Counted from the stretch's first letter, positions 14,835 through 23,078 are shown. The stretch: DNA of 38,710 nt from JAHECQ01 sp047638695 (GCA_047638695.1 JBLINY010000034.1:1-38710), one strand, 5' to 3'. Numbers and translations are program-made. Notes: generated from the sequence alone by a model not told the origin.

Positions 14835-15815
14835 ATGGGATCAGTGGCAAGATCTCAGGCAGTGCCTACGACTACTCCACCGGTTTGGTGCGGGTCGGGC
14901 CGCGTGCATCGCCCCCGCCACGTCGCCGCCGTCCTTCTTGCCTTCCTCTCGGTCCTAACCGTCTTCGTCGCGCCGGCGACGGCCGCCAACGAGGGTGGCG
15001 GGCCGTTGACGGAAACCAGCGACGGTCCCTTGGTCCGGGCCGGTGTCCAAGACTCGGTGATCCGACTCTACGGCGCTGTCTTCGATCGTGACCCCGACCA
15101 AGCTGGACTCGACCATTGGGTCGGCGAGTACGTGGCGGGGCGACCGTTGGCGTCGATCGCCGCCGCGTTCATGTCGGGGCCCGAATGGGCTGCCACGTAT
15201 GGCGATGTGGACGATGCAGCCTTCATCGACCTCCTTTACGGCAACGTGCTCGGCCGCCTGGCCGACCCCGACGGCCGCTCCTACTGGGCCGGCCGCTTGG
15301 CCGGCAACCTCAGCCGGGCCGCCCTCTTGGTCGGTTTCTCCGAGTCGCCCGAGTATGTCTTTGCCACCGACACCCAATCGCCCGTCCCCCCCGTCCCGGC
15401 CGACGCTTTCCCGCCGCTGCCTGCTGACTCAGGCTCGGGCCGTCGGGTGGTCTATTCGAACTCCCTGCAGCGGGTCTGGTGGGTTACCCGGTACGACGTC
15501 GTCGTCGAGAGCTACGCCGTGTCCGGTCGTCGAGGCGAACCGTCAGCTGGCACCTACAAGGTCTATTCGAAGTCGGTCAAGGCGTGGGCCGGTCACGACG
15601 GCATCACCATGAACCACATGATTCGGTTTGCCCGAGGGGAGACGTTGGCCATCGGCTTCCACGCCATCCCTCGCTACCCGGACGGCACACCGTTGCAGAC
15701 CGAGGACGAACTCGGCGGCTACCGATCGGCCGGCTGCGTCCGTCAAGCCGACGCTGATGCCGCCGCCCTCTTCGCCTGGGCTGAAGTCGGCACCAAGGTC
15801 GTCGTTACCCGCTGA
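14835..15815 (+). CDS. L,D-transpeptidase (YkuD) with N-terminal DUF4214 units
   Basis: A 326-residue exported enzyme. A signal/anchor ('HVAAVLLAFLSVLTVFVAPATAA') is followed by two DUF4214 units ('LYGAVFDRDPDQAGLDHWVGEY', 'LYGNVLGRLADPDGRSYWAGRL') and a YkuD domain from about residue 205. The domain contains 'GTYKVYSKS', the catalytic-side His in 'AIGFHAIP', and 'GYRSAGCVRQ', where the nucleophilic Cys lies in S-A-G-C-V-R instead of the usual S-H-G-C-V-R. YkuD enzymes make 3-3 peptidoglycan cross-links or attach proteins to the wall. An in-frame start at 14793 is possible but falls only 6 bp from the divergent gene. Confidence 0.82.
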   Translation: MGSVARSQAVPTTTPPVWCGSGRVHRPRHVAAVLLAFLSVLTVFVAPATAANEGGGPLTETSDGPLVRAGVQDSVIRLYGAVFDRDPDQAGLDHWVGEYVAGRPLASIAAAFMSGPEWAATYGDVDDAAFIDLLYGNVLGRLADPDGRSYWAGRLAGNLSRAALLVGFSESPEYVFATDTQSPVPPVPADAFPPLPADSGSGRRVVYSNSLQRVWWVTRYDVVVESYAVSGRRGEPSAGTYKVYSKSVKAWAGHDGITMNHMIRFARGETLAIGFHAIPRYPDGTPLQTEDELGGYRSAGCVRQADADAAALFAWAEVGTKVVVTR

Positions 15816-15836
15816 CCGAGATTAGGTTTTGGGTCC

Positions 15837-17105
15837 ATGGACTCAACGCAGCTCGCGGCTGCCGCCAACGCCGACGGTGTGTTCCGTTTGGCCGCCCGTG
15901 ACTGGACCGGAAGCCTCAGCCTCGACGCTGATGAGGGTTATGGTCTCCAGTTCGTCGACGGAATAGCGCAGGCGAGCAACACAGCGCGGCCGGGGAGCAC
16001 ATCGCTTGCTGGGAATTCATCGGCGACGTCGGAGGTCAGTCTGGTCGCACCTGCAGAAACGTGGGAACGGTTGCTCTCGGCGGTTCCTCCTGCTCAGTGC
16101 AGCGACCTGACTTCAGCCCGGAACAACGGCCTGAAGGTTGTCGGCGACGATGAGACCTTCAGTCAGTACTACGGCGCGGCGGCACGGGTGGTCGAGCTGC
16201 TACGAATCGCCCGTCATGGCGAGGCGGCATCCAGCGGTCCCCACCCCATCGCAGCGAGCGGGCGATACGACGCTCCGGTCGGCCGCTACTTGCACGTCGA
16301 ACTCGGCGGCGACGATCACCGGCTCTATGTCGAGACCGCTGGCTCGGGCGTTCCGCTGCTGCTGCAGCACACGGCCGGTGCCCACGGAGCGCAGTGGCGC
16401 CACCTCTTCGAGAACTCGTGGCTCACTGACCATTTCCAGCTGATCGCTTACGACCTCCCCTTTCACGGGAAGTCCCTGCCGCCATCCGGTCGGCAATGGT
16501 GGGCTGACGATTACCGACTCACCACCGAAGCGCTCATGGCCGTGCCCTTGGCCGTCGCCGATGCCATGCAGTTGGTTGATCCCGTGTTTATGGGCTGTTC
16601 GATCGGCGGCCTCCTGGCCCTCGACCTTGCCCGCTTCCACCCCGATCGGTTCAAGGCGGTCATCGGTGTTGAGCCAGCGTTGAAGGTGGACGGCAAGTAC
16701 GAAGACATGCAGCATCTGTGGCACCCACGGATCGGCTCTGGCTACAAGGCGGCCATGATGGAAGGTCTGATGGCGCCGGGGTCGCCCGAAGCGCTGCGTA
16801 AGGAGACCGCCTTCGTTTACGCCCAGGGCTGGCCGCCGGCTTTCCTTGGTGACGTCTACTTCTATGTCGTCGACCACGACCTTCGCGAAGAGGCTGCGAA
16901 CATCGACACCGGTCAGGTTGAGGTGCACCTCCTCAGTGGCGAGTACGACTGGAGCGCTACGCCCGAGGCTGGTCGTAAGGCCCACGAAGCCATTCCCGGC
17001 TCGACGTGGACCTTCATGGAAGGCCTCGGTCATTTTCCCATGAGTGAGAACCCCACGCAGTTTCTTTCGTACTTGCGACCGGTACTGGAAGGCCTCGTCT
17101 CCTAG
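15837..17105 (+). CDS. SCP2-like domain fused to alpha/beta hydrolase
   Basis: A 422-residue protein. Residues about 1-125 look like an SCP2-type lipid-binding domain: 'AARDWTGSLSLDADEGYGLQF', 'VSLVAPAETWERLLSAVPP', then 'QYYGAAARVVELLRIAR'. Residues about 145-420 are an alpha/beta hydrolase: 'VPLLLQHTAGAHGAQWRHLF', 'LIAYDLPFHGKSLPP', nucleophile Ser255 in 'MGCSIGGLLALDLARFHPD', acid in 'LLSGEYDWSA', and His in 'MEGLGHFPMSENP'. The lipid-binding domain may present hydrophobic esters or thioesters to the hydrolase, which is an inference from the fusion. The gene starts 21 nt after the transpeptidase gene and could be co-transcribed with it. Confidence 0.82.
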   Translation: MDSTQLAAAANADGVFRLAARDWTGSLSLDADEGYGLQFVDGIAQASNTARPGSTSLAGNSSATSEVSLVAPAETWERLLSAVPPAQCSDLTSARNNGLKVVGDDETFSQYYGAAARVVELLRIARHGEAASSGPHPIAASGRYDAPVGRYLHVELGGDDHRLYVETAGSGVPLLLQHTAGAHGAQWRHLFENSWLTDHFQLIAYDLPFHGKSLPPSGRQWWADDYRLTTEALMAVPLAVADAMQLVDPVFMGCSIGGLLALDLARFHPDRFKAVIGVEPALKVDGKYEDMQHLWHPRIGSGYKAAMMEGLMAPGSPEALRKETAFVYAQGWPPAFLGDVYFYVVDHDLREEAANIDTGQVEVHLLSGEYDWSATPEAGRKAHEAIPGSTWTFMEGLGHFPMSENPTQFLSYLRPVLEGLVS

Positions 17106-17126
17106 GAAAGCCACTCGTCTGGGAGG

Positions 17127-17550
17127 TCAGTCGAAGGGTGGAAGCTGACTGGGTAGTTCAATCAGACCGGGAGCTTCTCCCCTCGGGTCGCCAACCAACC
17201 GGGCTCGAACCACGATGCGCTGCTCGTTCGAGTACCTGGGCGTGTCGGAGATGAGCGTCAGTACGGCCTCGTCTGTTGTCTGGATCCAGTGAGTCTCCGA
17301 GGGGTCGACGATCACGTGGCCGATGCCATCACCTTGGTCCTCGACTCGGTAGAACGCGACCCGAAACGACGTGGGCAGCGCCGCTGTCGACGTAGAGGCT
17401 CCGGGTTACAAGTCGCTGGGGTCGGGGCCGAGCTTGGCTGAAGGTGTCGCTTTTCGCGAGGCCCATCATCTTCGGGTCGTCGGCGGTCACCTCGATGGTG
17501 TCGGCTCGACGGTGCATCAGATCGGTAACGAGTTCTTCAAAGTTGTTCAT
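17127..17550 (-). pseudogene. Frameshifted partner gene of the ECF sigma factor
   Basis: The gene starts at an ATG overlapping the sigma gene stop by 4 nt. Its first part (17550 down to a stop at 17329) begins 'MNNFEELVTDLMHRRADTIEV', like the small genes that follow ECF sigma factors. The coding pattern then continues in another frame: from about 17395 that frame reads 'ALPTSFRVAFYRVEDQGDG', then 'HVIVDPSETHWIQTTDEAV', ending at 17127. A single-base indel around 17370-17400 would join the two halves into about 140 residues. The protein may have been an anti-sigma or signalling partner. A sequencing error is an alternative explanation. Confidence 0.6.
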
Positions 17551-17913
17551 CGTGCTTGTTTGCCTTCGTTCTGTTCGAGAGTGGCCCGCAGGGTCTTGAG
17601 CCCGCGGTGGATCAGTGAGCCGGACGTGCCCGGTCGGCAGTCGAGGTGGTTGGCGATGTCGGCCTCGGATTGGCCGCCGTAGAAGCGCAGGACCAAGGCC
17701 GCTCGTTGGCGGACCGGCAGTCCGAGCAGCAACTCGGCCATTTCATCGACGGTGTCGAGTCTCGGCGACCACATCATGCGCGGTCGCCGAATCGCCAACC
17801 ATCAGGTAGGCCCTCCGCACTTGCTGCTCATGCTCCATTTCGTAGAAACGCGAGAAGTCATGAACCACTGCGGATTGGGGTGTTCGGTCACCCAACTGAT
17901 GTGTCAGGTCCAT
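17547..17913 (-). pseudogene. ECF sigma factor with an internal deletion and frameshift
   Basis: The start at 17913 has GGAGG a few bases upstream. The N-terminus (residues 1-51) is sigma region 2: 'FSRFYEMEHEQQVRRAYLMVGD' and 'SATAHDVVAE'. That frame stops at 17743. Sigma region 4 continues in another frame: 'DTVDEMAELLLGLPVRQRAA', 'LVLRFYGGQSEADIANHLDC', 'RPGTSGSLIHRGLKTLRATL'. Together they give about 122 codons, whereas an intact ECF factor needs about 165-180. The end of region 2 (-10 recognition) and the linker are missing at a junction near 17757-17763. The gene is therefore probably dead, along with its partner. Confidence 0.75.
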
Positions 17914-18094
17914 ACTCCCTCCACGGTCGAGCGAGGCGTTTCCTTGCACCTGTGCCAACGAAAGTTGGGCCGAAACCGAATGTTCATGATCGCCGGACTC
18001 CCAACGTGGGCCTGCCAACCCGGGTGGGTTAGGTGCATCTTCTCCGGCCTTGATGCCCTTTTCGGGTCGAGATGGTGGCAACATAGACCCTGTG
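17914..18094. other. Divergent intergenic stretch
   Basis: This gap of about 180 bp separates the broken sigma gene from a small forward gene. A short inverted repeat AACCC-GGGT-GGGTT lies around 18018-18031. No RNA gene or clear promoter is seen. Confidence 0.4.
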
Positions 18095-18331
18095 ATGATC
18101 ACCATGATCGAAGAACTCAAGGGCGAGGCAAACGGTCAACTCATCGACCGAGGGCGAGTGATTGACCACCTGCTCGACCTTCGCAGTGCAGCGAGCGACC
18201 AGGAACACCTTGTCACTCTGCTCGACAGCGTTCTTGCCGAGCTTCCGGGACAGACGGTCGTGGAGACCGAGTGGTGGCGTGCCACCCTCGACCGGCTCGC
18301 TGACGAGGCCCAGCCCGAACCCGTCGTCTAG
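18095..18331 (+). CDS. Small acidic protein of unknown function
   Basis: A 78-residue soluble protein, mostly helical by composition, with 'DRGRVIDHLLDLRSAASD', 'HLVTLLDSVLAELPGQTVVE' and 'EWWRATLDRLADEA'. There is no signal peptide or cysteine. I recognise no family. A GTG at 18092 and an ATG at 18095 are adjacent start options, and the longer frame from 18050 lacks a reason to be preferred. It lies divergent to the broken sigma gene and convergent with the nucleotidase gene. Codon use matches the neighbours, which supports it being a real gene. Confidence 0.55.
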   Translation: MITMIEELKGEANGQLIDRGRVIDHLLDLRSAASDQEHLVTLLDSVLAELPGQTVVETEWWRATLDRLADEAQPEPVV

Positions 18332-18378
18332 TTACTTCGTTTCTTCAGCACGTCTGGCTTCGCCTGTACGTCTGGTAA

Positions 18379-19056
18379 TTACGACTCGTTGGAGTTCTTC
18401 CGTCTCACCAGGCGGTCGGCTCCCGCGTCGATACCGGGTAGCTGCGGCTGAATGGCGTTGTGGCCGGCTGCCAGTTCCATCACGATCTGTTCGACTTCCA
18501 GCCAGTTGACGGCCCGCGGTCCGGCCATGCCCTGGTTGTAGGGCTGGTCGAACACGATGACGTTGTTGTCAGCCTTCCGAAGCGCCTCGATGTTGTGGGG
18601 TGCGTCATCGATGTAGGCGTCGGCCTCTACCTCGGGTTTTGCGCCGAGGAAGCAGATGTCTCGATAGGGCACCTGCTGGTCATCGAGCCAAGCGACGGTG
18701 TCGCCGATGGCGGTGGCATGACCCCAGTTGGTGTAGAGCCGGTGGGTGATGATCCGAATCCAGATCCCAGCGTCTGACAGCCGCCACAAAGCGTCCGCGC
18801 AACCGTCGAACGCCGGAAGGTTGCGCAGGAGGTTTCGTTCGGTAACGGCGTACTTGTGCAGCCGGTTGAATTCGTCGTCGTCGAGATCCCATTCGTCGAA
18901 GCCCCACGAACGCTGCAGCGGGAGGGAATCTGGGTCTACACCTCGACTCTCGGCCACGATGGCTCGAAACCCAAGGGTGTAGTCGGCACACACGCCGTCG
19001 AGATCGACCCCGAATACGAAGCTGCCTGACACAGCCCGCACCGTACTCGCCGCCAC
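18379..19056 (-). CDS. 5'-nucleotidase, NT5C-type HAD phosphatase
   Basis: A 225-residue HAD-fold protein. The nucleophile motif is 'FGVDLDGVCADYTLGFRAI', with Asp nucleophile and acid two residues apart. 'RIITHRLYTNWGHATA' gives the motif II Thr, and 'AKPEVEADAYIDDAPHNIEAL' gives the motif III Lys and motif IV acidic pair. This matches the 5' nucleotidase, deoxy (pyrimidine), cytosolic type C family, which dephosphorylates (deoxy)nucleoside monophosphates. The start is taken as the GTG at 19056. Other in-frame GTGs lie 15 and 24 nt downstream. The gene is divergent from the dienelactone hydrolase gene across a repeated 70-bp gap. Confidence 0.82.
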   Translation of the reverse strand: MAASTVRAVSGSFVFGVDLDGVCADYTLGFRAIVAESRGVDPDSLPLQRSWGFDEWDLDDDEFNRLHKYAVTERNLLRNLPAFDGCADALWRLSDAGIWIRIITHRLYTNWGHATAIGDTVAWLDDQQVPYRDICFLGAKPEVEADAYIDDAPHNIEALRKADNNVIVFDQPYNQGMAGPRAVNWLEVEQIVMELAAGHNAIQPQLPGIDAGADRLVRRKNSNES

Positions 19057-19090
19057 ACGACCGCTCGTGCGACCCTGGTGTCATTCGGGT

Positions 19091-19123
19091 GAACAGCGAG
19101 CAATTTCGGCGAACAGGGAGCAA
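19091..19123 (+). repeat. Direct repeat ahead of the dienelactone hydrolase gene
   Basis: GAACAGCGAGCAA (19091-19103) recurs as GAACAGGGAGCAA (19111-19123), 12 of 13 bases identical, with a 20-bp period. Preceding TTCGG is also duplicated. The second copy supplies the Shine-Dalgarno GGGAG, 5 nt before the GTG at 19126. Confidence 0.7.
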
Positions 19124-19125
19124 AC

Positions 19126-19872
19126 GTGATCGAAGAAGTCATCGACGTGCCGACGAGGTCGGGGAAGATGCAGACCTTCATCTGCCGACCGGAACGAGGC
19201 GGGCCGGCACCGGCTGTTTTCCTGCTGATGGATGCTCCAGGGATTCGCGACGAGCTCTACGACATGGGGCGGCGCCTGGCCACTGTTGGATTCGTCGTCT
19301 TGGTTCCCGACCTCTACTACCGAGCGGGGCCGGCCAATCGCTACGGCCCTGACGTGCTTGTCGCGGGCAGCGACGACCACAAGGCAATGCGCGCCATCCG
19401 TACCAAGATGACTATCCCGCCAGTGATGGACGACGTCGCCGATCTGATCGCCTTTGTCGATGACCGCGATGATGTGACGCCAGGGGCAGTCGGCGTCCAC
19501 GGCTATTGCATGAGCGGGCCGTATGCCCTGGCCGCTGCCGCCCGCTACCCCGACCGGGTGAAGGCCGCAGCATCGTTCTATGGCACCTGGCTGGTCAGCG
19601 ACGCTGAGGAAAGCCCGCACGAGTCGTTCGAGCAGGCGAAAGGCGAGATTTACATCGGTTGTGCCGAGCATGACAATCTCGCCCCGCTCGAGATGGTCGA
19701 CGAATTGCGCCGCCGCTTCGACACCTCGGGTGTCAACGGCGAACTCGAGATGTACCCGGCCGTGCATCACGGCTTCGCCTTCCCCCTGCGATGGTGCTTC
19801 GATCAGGCGGCAGCCGAGCGTCACTGGGAACGGCTGATCTCGCTCTACCGCCGAAACCTGGCCCCCGACTAG
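19126..19872 (+). CDS. Dienelactone hydrolase family protein
   Basis: A 248-residue cytosolic alpha/beta hydrolase with the Cys-Asp-His triad of dienelactone hydrolases: Cys128 in 'GYCMSGPYAL', Asp183 in 'GCAEHDNLAP' and His215 in 'VHHGFAFP'. 'MDAPGIRDELYDMGRRLA' and 'LVPDLYYRAG' are typical N-terminal segments. Family enzymes open lactone rings in chlorocatechol or related ring-fission pathways, though many members have other ester substrates. The start is a GTG with GGGAG 5 nt upstream. A second, diverged copy lies at 33555-34277. The ABM gene follows 9 nt after the stop. Confidence 0.9.
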   Translation: MIEEVIDVPTRSGKMQTFICRPERGGPAPAVFLLMDAPGIRDELYDMGRRLATVGFVVLVPDLYYRAGPANRYGPDVLVAGSDDHKAMRAIRTKMTIPPVMDDVADLIAFVDDRDDVTPGAVGVHGYCMSGPYALAAAARYPDRVKAAASFYGTWLVSDAEESPHESFEQAKGEIYIGCAEHDNLAPLEMVDELRRRFDTSGVNGELEMYPAVHHGFAFPLRWCFDQAAAERHWERLISLYRRNLAPD

Positions 19873-19881
19873 CCTGTCGAC

Positions 19882-20181
19882 ATGTTGATCATCGCCGGAA
19901 CATTCGATATCGACGTTGCTCAGGTCGACGAGTTCATGGCGGCCGCCAGCGAGATGATGAAGGGCACCCACAGCGAGGAGGGCTGTTACGCCTACGCGTT
20001 CAGCCGCGACGAGCTGGCGCCGGGCCGCGTCAACCTCTACGAGAAGTGGGAGTCACAAGAGCATCTAGAAGCCCATTTCGTTGTGGCCCACATGCTCGCC
20101 TTCCAAGCAGCTATCGCCGATATCACGCTCACCCGTGACGTCCTGAAGTACCAGATCTCCTCCGAGGGTCCCGTTCGCTGA
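19882..20181 (+). CDS. Antibiotic biosynthesis monooxygenase (ABM) domain protein
   Basis: A 99-residue single-domain ferredoxin-like-fold protein. It shows 'MLIIAGTFDIDVAQVDEFMA', 'HSEEGCYAYAFSRDE', 'VNLYEKWESQEHLEAHF' and a C-terminal 'ITLTRDVLKYQI', all standard for ABM/YgiN-like proteins that form dimers and act as cofactor-independent quinol or polyketide monooxygenases. It follows the dienelactone hydrolase gene after 9 nt and is presumably in its operon. This fits a small aromatic or quinone-handling unit, but the substrate is unknown. Confidence 0.88.
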   Translation: MLIIAGTFDIDVAQVDEFMAAASEMMKGTHSEEGCYAYAFSRDELAPGRVNLYEKWESQEHLEAHFVVAHMLAFQAAIADITLTRDVLKYQISSEGPVR

Positions 20182-20273
20182 CAGCAAGGCCTCGTGGACG
20201 CACCCCCTGGCTTTTTGTCAAAAGGTTGGGTTGATTCCGTCTGAGGGGGCCGCCCATCGAGCATCCTGTTCAG

Positions 20274-23078
20274 GTGGGTGAAACGCGGGACGTGGCCATC
20301 GTTGTCGGGCCGGCGAGGGTCGACAGTGGTGCCGACGGGCCGGTGGCCCGAGCACGGCTGTTCGAGCTGCCGGTGAAGCAGATCGAGGAATATCGATTGG
20401 TGCACCTCCGTGGTGCCATCAGCGACGAACAGTTAGCCGAGGTCGCCGACCGGTTGGTGACCGACCCGGTAGGTCAATGGTGGTCTCGTGCCGACGACCT
20501 CCGGCCCGACGGTCTGGTTATCGAGACCGGTCTTCGACCGGGAGTCACCGACCGTGAGGGAGCCGAGCTGGTTCGCAGCGCGGCCGAACTCGGACTACCG
20601 GTCGAGGCAGCCACGTTGGCTCGGCGCTTCGTGATCGAGGGCGAACTCAGCGCTGAGGAGATCGACACACTCGCTCGTCGGGTGCTGCACAACGATGTCA
20701 TCGAACGGTGGGCCAACGGTTCACTGCCCGCAGCCTTCGCCACGACTGACGCCGAGACGCCGGTCACCCAAACCATCGTGGTGCGAGGCCTGGACGAGGA
20801 CGGGCTGTCGGACCTGAACCGGCGGCGACGCCTGGGGCTCGACCCCGAGGAGCTGGTCGAGATTCGTCGTCACTTCAGCGAGCTCGATCGCGACCCCAGT
20901 GATGCCGAGATCGAGACGTTGGCTCAAACGTGGAGCGAGCACTGCGCCCACAAGACGTTCCGAGCGAAGGTCACGGTGCAGCATCCAGATGGCAGCAGCG
21001 AAGAGATCGATGGCCTGCTCAAGACCTACCTTCGGAAGTCGACCGATGAACTCGACGCTCCCTGGGTGCACAGCGCGTTCGTCGACAACGCCGGGATCGT
21101 TGCGTTCGAAGATGGCTGGGACATCGCCCTCAAAGCAGAGACCCACAACCACCCCTCGGCCCTCGAACCCTTCGGCGGCGCCAACACGGGGGTCGGTGGT
21201 GTCGTTCGTGACATCCTTGGTGTCTCGGCCAAGCCGGTAGCCATCACCGACATCCTGTGCTTCGGTCCGGAAGATCTCGACCCTGCCGACCTGCCAGACG
21301 GTGTCCTGCACCCGCAGCGAATTCGCGGCGGGGTCATTGCCGGCATTGGCGACTATGGCAACAAGATCGGCGTGCCAAACATTGCTGGCGCCATCGTGCA
21401 CGATCCGGCCTATACGACAACTCCGCTGGTGTTCGCCGGTTGTTTCGGTCTTTTGCCTGAGGGTTCCAACCCCACCAACGCCCAACCTGGTGACGCCATC
21501 GTGGTGTTGGGCGGCGCGGTTGGCCGTGACGGCGTTGGCGGCGCCACGTTCTCCTCGCAGACCATGGGTGTCGAAACAGCCGAGATCGCTGGCTCGTCGG
21601 TGCAGATCGGTGACCCCATCGTCGAGAAAGGCCTCATCGACGTGGTCATGGCTGCCCGCGACCGCCAGCTCTACTCCGCCATCACTGATTGTGGTGCCGG
21701 CGGCCTGTCGTCGGCGGTTGGCGAGATGGCCGAGGTGTTGGGCGCCAACGTCGACCTTCAACTGGTGCCGCGTAAGTACCCCGGGCTGGCCCCGTGGGAG
21801 GTCTGGCTTTCCGAAGCGCAGGAACGAATGGTCGTGGCAACAGCCGACCCAGCACCGTTGCTGGCTTTGGCCGAGCGCTGGTCGGTTGGAGCGGCTGTGA
21901 TCGGTTCGCTCACCGGCGACGGCCAACTGGTCGTCACCGACGGGGTCGAGCCACTTATCGATCTGAGCTGCGAGTTCTTGCACGACGGTCGACCACAACG
22001 ACAGATGACGGCGCTTGCCGTCGACACCGCTCGCCCGCCACGAGTCACACCGTCCCACGATTCGGTCGCCACTCTTCTGGCGCTGCTGGCTCACCCATCG
22101 ATTCGCTCGAACGAATCAGTGGTTCGAACCTTTGATCACGAGGTCCTGGGCGGAACGCTCGTCCGCCCGTATGGCGGGGTCGAAGGAGATGGGCCGGCCG
22201 ACGGCACCGTGATCATCCCACCCGGTACCAGTGGTGAGCGCGGCATGGCGTTGGGTATTGGAGTGAATGCCGCCATTGGTTTCCACGATCCCGAGGCCAT
22301 GGCCTGGAACGTGATTGACGAGGCGGTCCGGAACGTGGTGGTGGCTGGCGCAGATCCGGCGGAGCTCTCGCTGCTCGACAACTTCGCCTGGGGTAACCCG
22401 ACCGACCCGGCCACACTCGGAGGCATCGTCGCCGCCTGTCGTGCGTGCCACGATGCTGCGCTTACCTACCGGGCTCCGTTCGTCTCCGGCAAGGACTCCC
22501 TCTACAACGTCTTCGTCCCCCCGGGAGGTCAGCCCGACCCGGTGGCGCCGACGCTTGTCATCACTGCCGTTGGGCTCGTGAAAGATCTCGACGTTGTGCC
22601 ACTCACTGGATTAGTGGAGGTTGATGACGAGGTGTGGTTGGTTGGTCCAGCCAAGGGTCATCTCGGCGGGTCACATTTCGATCTGGTGGTTGGCGGCGAC
22701 AACGGTGGCCCGGTCCCCGCTATTGATCCAACCTCAACCGAGCGACATCATCAGGTAGCTGCGGCCATAGCCGCTGGGCTGATCCGCAGCGCCCACGATC
22801 TGAGCGAGGGTGGGTTGGCCATCGCCGCCGCCGAGTGGGCCCACGCCGGTCGGCTCGGCCTCGACCTTTCCGTCGATGACTCGGCCGAAACACTGTTCGG
22901 AGAAGGTATGGGCCGCTACCTGCTCGAGGTGTCTCCGGCTGACGCCGAACGCTTGGCCACGTTGGTCCCATCAGCCAGCCGGATCGGCACCGTCACCGCC
23001 CGCCGAAGCGTGCGGCTAGGCGATATCGACGTCGCTCTTGATCGCATCACGGCGGCCTACACCGGAGGTGTTCGATGA
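20274..23078 (+). CDS. purL: Phosphoribosylformylglycinamidine synthase, PurS-PurL fusion
   Basis: A 934-residue FGAM synthase that amidates FGAR using ATP and ammonia supplied by PurQ. Stand-alone small PurL is about 600-750 residues, and here about 200 extra residues lead. Residues about 29-130 ('ARLFELPVKQIEEYRLVHLR', 'GLVIETGLRPGVTDREG', 'ARRVLHNDVIERWANGSLP') look like PurS in tandem. The catalytic core follows: 'QTWSEHCAHKTF' (His near 220), 'ALKAETHNHPSALEPFGG' (about 288), 'GGVIAGIGDYGNKIGVPN', 'GRDGVGGATFSS' and 'AITDCGAGGLSSAVGEMAE'. The start is a GTG with little ribosome-site support, and GTG 20292 is an alternative. It heads the purine operon and overlaps purQ by 4 nt. Confidence 0.93.
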   Translation: MGETRDVAIVVGPARVDSGADGPVARARLFELPVKQIEEYRLVHLRGAISDEQLAEVADRLVTDPVGQWWSRADDLRPDGLVIETGLRPGVTDREGAELVRSAAELGLPVEAATLARRFVIEGELSAEEIDTLARRVLHNDVIERWANGSLPAAFATTDAETPVTQTIVVRGLDEDGLSDLNRRRRLGLDPEELVEIRRHFSELDRDPSDAEIETLAQTWSEHCAHKTFRAKVTVQHPDGSSEEIDGLLKTYLRKSTDELDAPWVHSAFVDNAGIVAFEDGWDIALKAETHNHPSALEPFGGANTGVGGVVRDILGVSAKPVAITDILCFGPEDLDPADLPDGVLHPQRIRGGVIAGIGDYGNKIGVPNIAGAIVHDPAYTTTPLVFAGCFGLLPEGSNPTNAQPGDAIVVLGGAVGRDGVGGATFSSQTMGVETAEIAGSSVQIGDPIVEKGLIDVVMAARDRQLYSAITDCGAGGLSSAVGEMAEVLGANVDLQLVPRKYPGLAPWEVWLSEAQERMVVATADPAPLLALAERWSVGAAVIGSLTGDGQLVVTDGVEPLIDLSCEFLHDGRPQRQMTALAVDTARPPRVTPSHDSVATLLALLAHPSIRSNESVVRTFDHEVLGGTLVRPYGGVEGDGPADGTVIIPPGTSGERGMALGIGVNAAIGFHDPEAMAWNVIDEAVRNVVVAGADPAELSLLDNFAWGNPTDPATLGGIVAACRACHDAALTYRAPFVSGKDSLYNVFVPPGGQPDPVAPTLVITAVGLVKDLDVVPLTGLVEVDDEVWLVGPAKGHLGGSHFDLVVGGDNGGPVPAIDPTSTERHHQVAAAIAAGLIRSAHDLSEGGLAIAAAEWAHAGRLGLDLSVDDSAETLFGEGMGRYLLEVSPADAERLATLVPSASRIGTVTARRSVRLGDIDVALDRITAAYTGGVR

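Noticed and set aside
17547..17913. Programmed frameshift producing a full sigma factor
   Set aside because: Even with a frameshift the product lacks the region 2.3-2.4/linker, so a functional ECF factor would not result. No slippery heptamer was seen at the junction.
20182..20273. Purine or PRPP riboswitch ahead of purL
   Set aside because: The 92-base gap holds only a weak CTTTT/AAAAG hairpin (around 20210-20225), too short and lacking any conserved riboswitch core that I can recognise.
20721..22094. Long open frame antisense to purL
   Set aside because: It is a mirror of purL codon bias with no recognisable protein features. The same applies to antisense frames over guaB, purD-purM, purF and the CoA-transferase gene.
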